The translations under genes were made by a program, and so were the position numbers. 64,000 nt of DNA, taken from assembly GCF_042850945.1 (NCBI RefSeq), contig NZ_AP031496.1:744001-808000 (forward strand). The letters are read 5' to 3'. Positions 60,200 to 64,000 of this stretch are shown here, in pieces. The number at the start of each line of letters is the position of its first letter. Positions within the stretch are counted from its first letter, which is position 1. The notes beneath the pieces are model-generated. The model made no database searches and was not told the DNA's origin. It saw only the letters and a program-made list of their open reading frames with translations. The stretch comes from Halioxenophilus aromaticivorans. GTDB taxonomy: Bacteria; Pseudomonadota; Gammaproteobacteria; Pseudomonadales; Cellvibrionaceae.

Positions 60200-60285
60200 T
60201 GTGACATATTTCCGCCAGTTAGCGGCAAATTACCCGTTGGTATTAATACTCTAATCCGCATTTTAAGCAATAGTATTAAGCCTTT
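60200..60285 (-). repeat. Repeated upstream element, copy B
   Basis: Partner of copy A (58678-58763). It contains TGTGACATATTTC, TGGTATTAATACT and TATTAAGCCTTT. An internal inverted repeat TTAATACT (60243-60250) / AGTATTAA (60272-60279) can fold the right half, and GTATTAATAC is itself palindromic. It lies between the lrp stop and the lipoprotein gene, in that gene's upstream region. Confidence 0.7.
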
Positions 60286-60306
60286 GAGGTGGAGTGGTAA
60301 GCCGGC

Positions 60307-60780
60307 TTAATTCCCATAACTCACCGGCACTTCTAACGTGTCTTTCACTTCTTCCATCACCACATAACTGGTGCATTCCACCACGCCGGGTAGGGTGAGT
60401 AGGGTTTCGCCGTAGAATTTACGGTAGGCGCGCATATCTTCCACCCTGGCTTTAATAAGGTAATCAAAGCTGCCGGATACCAAATAGCATTCCTGCACCT
60501 CGGCCAGGGCTTGGGCCGCCTCTCTGAATTTGTCGAAAATATTTTTCGGCTGGCGGGCTAGGCGAATATTGATAAACACCACCATGGCGGCTTTTAGGTA
60601 GGTGGGGTTGATCAACGCGGTGTAGCCACGAATCACGCCTTCCTTTTCCAGTCGCTTTACTCGCTCTATACATGGGGTGGCGCTAAGGCCTACCTGGCGC
60701 GCTAATTCGGCATAGCTAATACGGCCGTCTTTTTGCAAGGTACGAACAATGTTGCGGTCGATTTTGTCCAGGTCGTGCAT
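60307..60780 (-). CDS. lrp: Lrp/AsnC-family transcriptional regulator (Lrp)
   Basis: 157 residues. N-terminal HTH (IDRNIVRTLQKDGRISYAE, LARQVGLSATPCIERVKRLE), then the RAM ligand domain (MVVFINIRLARQ, ECYLVSGSFDYLIKARVED, LPGVVECTSYVVMEEVKD). Sequence and length are close to global Lrp proteins, but its place divergent from alanine dehydrogenase points at least to local, alanine/leucine-responsive control of ald. Confidence 0.93.
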   Translation of the reverse strand: MHDLDKIDRNIVRTLQKDGRISYAELARQVGLSATPCIERVKRLEKEGVIRGYTALINPTYLKAAMVVFINIRLARQPKNIFDKFREAAQALAEVQECYLVSGSFDYLIKARVEDMRAYRKFYGETLLTLPGVVECTSYVVMEEVKDTLEVPVSYGN

Positions 60781-60797
60781 GGCAGTTACTCGGATGA

Positions 60798-60810
60798 AGT
60801 GGAATCCACT
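60798..60810. promoter_or_regulatory. Palindrome in the lrp-ald intergenic region
   Basis: AGTGGA-A-TCCACT is a 13-bp palindrome. A related inverted half GATTCCACT follows at 60844-60852, and GGTGGAATTC occurs at 60903-60912. Repeated symmetrical sites in a divergent regulator/target gap suggest an operator, presumably for Lrp, although this is not the classic AT-rich Lrp motif. Confidence 0.45.
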
Positions 60811-60948
60811 GACTGTTTGCAGTTTACAACCTTAAATACCACTGATTCCACTGCGGTGGGCCGATAAATAGTGTGAATTGCATTATTTCGAATCGATATG
60901 ATGGTGGAATTCGTTGTTATAAACCTAGTCTGAGCTGAGGGTGCTGAT

Positions 60949-62061
60949 ATGTTAATTGGTGTGCCAAAAGAGATTAAAAACCATGAGTACCGTATTGGCT
61001 TAACGCCCGCGGGTGTGCGTGAGCTTGTGGCCGCGGGCCATCAAGTTATAGTGCAGGCCGACGGCGGCACCGCTATTGGTTTTACCGATGAGCTCTACCA
61101 GGCTGCGGGCGCCACTATTATTGCCAGTGCCGATGAAATCTTTGCCACCGCCGAGATGATCATAAAGGTGAAAGAGCCTCAGCCGGAAGAATGCAAAAAG
61201 CTACGCCCCGGCCAGTTGCTGTTCACTTACCTGCACCTAGCACCAGACCCAACCCAAACTCAATTGCTGGTGGACTCCGGTGCGAGTTGTATTGCCTACG
61301 AAACCGTTACCGCACCTGGTGGTGGTCTACCCTTGTTGGCGCCTATGTCTGAGGTGGCCGGCAGAATGTCCATCCAGGCCGGCGCTCACCATTTGGAAAA
61401 AGCCCAGGGTGGGTTGGGTGTGTTACTCGGTGGTGTACCGGGCGTTGCCCCAGCGGATGTACTCATTGTGGGTGGCGGCGTTGTGGGTACCCAAGCCGCG
61501 CGTATGGCTGTGGGCATGGGCGCTAACGTCACGATTTTAGATCGCTCGCTACCGCGCCTGCGCCAATTGGACACCGAATTTAACGGCCGGGTTAACTGCG
61601 TGTATTCCACGGTGGATGCGCTAGAGACCCTAACTGCCCAGGCAGATTTGGTGGTGGGTGCCGTGCTTATTCCCGGTGCGGCTGCGCCTAAATTGATCAC
61701 CCGTGAAATGGTTGCCAATATGAAACCCGGCGCCGTGATGGTAGACGTGGCCATTGACCAAGGCGGTTGCTTTGAGACCTCCAAGCCCACCTCTCACCAA
61801 GAGCCTACCTATGTGGTAGATGGCGTGGTGCACTATTGTGTAACCAATATGCCCGGCGGTGTAGCACGTACCTCTACCATGGCGCTCACCAATGCCACCC
61901 TGCCGTTCGCCCTACAGCTGGCAAACAAAGGCCTGGGCGCAGCCGTTGCCGCAGATCCACACCTAATGGCCGGCCTTAACGTGCACGATGGTAAGGTAAC
62001 CTACCAAGCCGTGGCGGATTCTTTGGGTTACGACTACGTCGATCCCAGCACGCTATTTTAA
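60949..62061 (+). CDS. ald: Alanine dehydrogenase
   Basis: NAD-dependent interconversion of L-alanine with pyruvate and ammonia. 370 residues, full length. MLIGVPKEIKNHEYRIGLTP carries the substrate-contacting Arg/Lys region; VKVKEPQPEE-type loop; YLHLAPDP; MSEVAGRMSIQAGAHHLEK; nucleotide fold VLIVGGGVVGTQAARMAVG; DVAIDQGGCFETS; and CVTNMPGGVARTST. It is divergent from lrp and feeds alanine carbon into pyruvate. Preceded by GAGG. Confidence 0.96.
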   Translation: MLIGVPKEIKNHEYRIGLTPAGVRELVAAGHQVIVQADGGTAIGFTDELYQAAGATIIASADEIFATAEMIIKVKEPQPEECKKLRPGQLLFTYLHLAPDPTQTQLLVDSGASCIAYETVTAPGGGLPLLAPMSEVAGRMSIQAGAHHLEKAQGGLGVLLGGVPGVAPADVLIVGGGVVGTQAARMAVGMGANVTILDRSLPRLRQLDTEFNGRVNCVYSTVDALETLTAQADLVVGAVLIPGAAAPKLITREMVANMKPGAVMVDVAIDQGGCFETSKPTSHQEPTYVVDGVVHYCVTNMPGGVARTSTMALTNATLPFALQLANKGLGAAVAADPHLMAGLNVHDGKVTYQAVADSLGYDYVDPSTLF

Positions 62062-62112
62062 CTGATGACTGATTGCCGCTGATCGTCATTAAACGCTTTG
62101 TCTTCAACTTTG

Positions 62113-62147
62113 GCCCTTGAATTTTTATAATTTCAGGGGCTTTTTTT
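62113..62147 (+). terminator. Intrinsic terminator of ald
   Basis: GCCCTTGAA...TTCAGGGGC stem (one G-T pair) with an AT-rich loop, followed by TTTTTTT, about 50 bp past the ald stop. Confidence 0.85.
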
Positions 62148-62210
62148 ATTTTGCCCAAGGATTTGCCAAGCCTCTTCGTCTAACAATAACTATCGAAACG
62201 AAACCAGGGT

Positions 62211-62786
62211 GTGCGCACACCAATGCAATCCGATCAACCGCCGCCAAGGCGGCAGCTACCGGCATTAGATGCACAGATAAAAGCGGCTCAGCAGGGCAGT
62301 GCCACGGCCTTTGAGGCGGTGTTTGATGCATGCTACGACGTACTGTATCGCTATGCGTTTCAGTGGGCGGGTAACGCCGCCGATGCCGAAGATATCGCCC
62401 AGCTGGCGGCCATAAAACTGGCCAAAACCCTCAAGCAATTTAAGTTCGAGTCGCAATTTACCACCTGGCTTTACCGCCTAGTGGTAACCACCGCCATCGA
62501 TTGGGCCCGCGCTAATCGACGGCATCAGGGCCAAGAGCCCGCTGCTAATTCCCCGGAGGAATCGGTAACCCATGGGGGCTTTAGTGCGGTGTATTTACAA
62601 CAGCTAATTAACCAGGTGGCGCAGATGGGGGAGGGCTTTAAGGAAGCCGTTATTTTGGTGCTTGGCGAGGGCTTCTCCCACAAAGAGGCCGCCCAGGTAC
62701 TCAAAGTAAAAGAATCCACCGTCTCTTGGCGCATACACGAAGTGCGCAAACAACTAAATCAACACTCAGGAGGTTGCCATGACTGA
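62211..62786 (+). CDS. ECF RNA polymerase sigma factor
   Basis: 191 residues from GTG 62211; ATG 62223 is an equally possible start, as neither has a well-spaced Shine-Dalgarno. Region 2 is AFEAVFDACYDVLYRYAFQW with NAADAEDIAQLAAIKL, region 2.4 is TTWLYRLVVTTAIDWARANRR, and region 4 is FKEAVILVLGEGFSHKEAAQVLKVKESTVSWRI. Its end overlaps the next gene by 8 bp. The coupled membrane vWA protein, with a cytoplasmic N-terminus, is the likely regulator of this sigma factor. Confidence 0.91.
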   Translation: MRTPMQSDQPPPRRQLPALDAQIKAAQQGSATAFEAVFDACYDVLYRYAFQWAGNAADAEDIAQLAAIKLAKTLKQFKFESQFTTWLYRLVVTTAIDWARANRRHQGQEPAANSPEESVTHGGFSAVYLQQLINQVAQMGEGFKEAVILVLGEGFSHKEAAQVLKVKESTVSWRIHEVRKQLNQHSGGCHD

Positions 62787-64000
62787 CCCCAAGCAACCCT
62801 CAAACCATTCCCCAATGGATGACCTTACCCAGCAGATGGCGCACACCCCGCCACCGAGCAGCGCCGCCAAAGCCGCCGCCCGGCAGGCCGCTTTAAAAGC
62901 CTTTGCCGAGCAATCCGCCAATCACCACCAAGGATTTTGGGCGCGGTTGCGTCTTACCCTCAACAATCGTTCGCAAGAGGGTAACGCAATGCAGAAAAAA
63001 TGGATCTACAGTGGTGCTTTAGCCAGCCTATGCGTGGTGGGCATGACGGCTGTGCTAGTAAAAACCACCCAGCCAGAATTAATGGTACCGGTGCAATCCG
63101 GCGTTGAACCCAACGCGCAGGCCACCACAGAAGCCCTGGCTGAAGCGAAGGCAGAAGTAAAGCAAGACGCGAGCTTAGCCGCTGAGTTAGAGGCCCCGTC
63201 GGAGGTGCAGATGGAGCCGGAAGTAGCCATGGATATGGCAGCACCGCAAGCCATTGCCGCTGAGCCATCAAAAGCGCTGCCGGCAAAACGGTTAGGAACC
63301 AAAGAGCTGCGCCAAACTGCAAAATCCAAAGCCGCCGAATTTGCACCCAGCCTAATGGTGCGGCCAGCGCCACAAAACATCCTTGGCGATGCCACAACGT
63401 CTGGCCCAGTTATCCAAGGCGAGGATGAATTTACCGAGTTTAAAACCAACCCGGTAACCAAAGTAATGGATCAGCCGGTATCGACCTTCTCCATTGATGT
63501 GGATACCGCCTCCTACAGTTTTGTGCGCCGGCAATTAAACCGTGGCCTGATGCCGCAAAAAGATGCCGTTCGGCTAGAAGAAATGGTCAATTACTTTGAT
63601 TACCAATACCCGCTACCAGCCAATAAAAATGAGCCATTTAGCACGTACGTAAACGTGGTGGAATCGCCGTGGAAGCCGGGCAACAAGCTGGTGCATATCG
63701 GTATTAAAGGTTACCAGATCGAGCGCAATGCACTGCCCAAATCCAACCTCGTATTTTTATTGGATGTTTCTGGCTCCATGGGCCAGGCAGACAAACTGCC
63801 CTTGGTAAAACAATCCATGGAGCTACTGTTGTCGCAGCTCAACCCAACCGATACAGTAGCCATCGCCGTATACGCCGGCGCAGCGGGTACCGTGTTGCCA
63901 CCCACGCCGGTGCAAGACAAACAAACCATTATGCAGGCCCTAAACAACCTGCAAGCGGGCGGCTCCACCGCCGGGGGCGAAGGTATACAGCTGGCGTACC
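62779..64000 (+). CDS. von Willebrand factor A domain membrane protein (YfbK-like), 3' end outside window
   Basis: Starts at ATG 62779 with AGGAGG six bases upstream; 407 codons are visible and the frame runs off the window edge. About 70 cytoplasmic residues precede a TM helix (IYSGALASLCVVGMTAVLV). An Ala/Glu-rich linker (about 95-200) follows, then a pre-vWA region (VDTASYSFVRRQLNRGLMP, EEMVNYFDYQYPLP). The vWA domain begins with MIDAS DVSGSMG at 329-335. Such YfbK-type proteins carry a further C-terminal DUF3520 that would lie beyond the edge. Coupling to an ECF sigma gene suggests the N-terminal part acts as anti-sigma factor; this is inference. Confidence 0.9.
   Translation, partial: MTDPKQPSNHSPMDDLTQQMAHTPPPSSAAKAAARQAALKAFAEQSANHHQGFWARLRLTLNNRSQEGNAMQKKWIYSGALASLCVVGMTAVLVKTTQPELMVPVQSGVEPNAQATTEALAEAKAEVKQDASLAAELEAPSEVQMEPEVAMDMAAPQAIAAEPSKALPAKRLGTKELRQTAKSKAAEFAPSLMVRPAPQNILGDATTSGPVIQGEDEFTEFKTNPVTKVMDQPVSTFSIDVDTASYSFVRRQLNRGLMPQKDAVRLEEMVNYFDYQYPLPANKNEPFSTYVNVVESPWKPGNKLVHIGIKGYQIERNALPKSNLVFLLDVSGSMGQADKLPLVKQSMELLLSQLNPTDTVAIAVYAGAAGTVLPPTPVQDKQTIMQALNNLQAGGSTAGGEGIQLAY

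Noticed and set aside
58678..60285. Integron attC-like cassette array
   Set aside because: The repeats are folded-looking and flank small accessory genes, but the GTTRRRY/RYYYAAC core pair of attC sites is not present and no integrase gene is in the window.

Overview
The window is a stretch of a moderately GC-rich gammaproteobacterial chromosome. The gene families present (monomeric NADP isocitrate dehydrogenase, hybrid malic enzyme with a phosphotransacetylase tail, large TonB-dependent receptors, M2 peptidyl-dipeptidase, Na+-coupled alanine and dicarboxylate carriers, MsrPQ) suggest a free-living aerobic, probably marine heterotroph of the Cellvibrio/Saccharophagus/Teredinibacter type. That placement is inference from gene content only. 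I saw no rRNA, tRNA, IS element, prophage or CRISPR array.

Layout. 51-3996: chromate transporter, then a two-component pair: a kinase with an HNOBA-like N-terminus and a receiver protein with a degenerate HD-GYP-like domain. 4190-7268: periplasmic redox genes (msrP, msrQ, cytochrome c', cytochrome b561). 7398-10591: ParA ATPase, Sfp-type phosphopantetheinyl transferase, membrane MORN-repeat protein. 10838-18491: maeB, a membrane diguanylate cyclase, a translationally coupled PstS-like protein and beta-barrel, and a PHB-depolymerase-like esterase. 18851-22964: a FAN1-like VRR-NUC nuclease overlapping an Fe-S (DinG/XPD-like) helicase, a DNA repair pair. 23567-28308: GFA-family protein, a large Amt-PAS-PAS-GGDEF-EAL fusion, MTA phosphorylase. 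28557-31976: two small transferases of the rSAM/selenodomain-associated families, a DUF3445 protein, and a Cys-containing anchored protein of unknown function. 32174-35766: TauE/SafE, AGCS and DAACS transporters. 35997-39108: small secreted protein and icd. 39486-47540: two convergent TonB-dependent receptors, the second with an STN domain and its own FecR/FecI pair. 47818-57033: lipoprotein M2 peptidase, a five-gene peptide ABC transporter operon, and two adjacent TauE/SafE genes. 57134-60290: an accessory segment, AT-rich in its upper part. 60307-62061: divergent lrp and alanine dehydrogenase. 62211-64000: ECF sigma factor and a membrane von Willebrand A protein cut by the window edge.

How the parts fit. 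Peptide and amino-acid use is a clear theme: M2 peptidase, Dpp-like ABC importer, Na+/alanine and dicarboxylate symporters, Lrp-controlled alanine dehydrogenase, then malic enzyme and isocitrate dehydrogenase. Signalling by c-di-GMP is a second theme: one complete diguanylate cyclase, one ammonium-transporter-like fusion, and one degenerate HD-GYP regulator.

The most interesting region is 57134-60290. It holds an unrecognised 342-residue protein with a glycine-rich hydrophobic C-terminal hairpin, overlapped by ATGA with a two-TM 122-residue protein. This looks like a pore-forming effector and its membrane immunity protein. Beside it are a broken reading frame, a coupled lipoprotein/small-protein pair, and an 86-bp imperfect repeated element upstream of both transcription units. 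The Amt-GGDEF-EAL fusion, where the second twin-histidine position appears to be Phe, is the second strongest lead.
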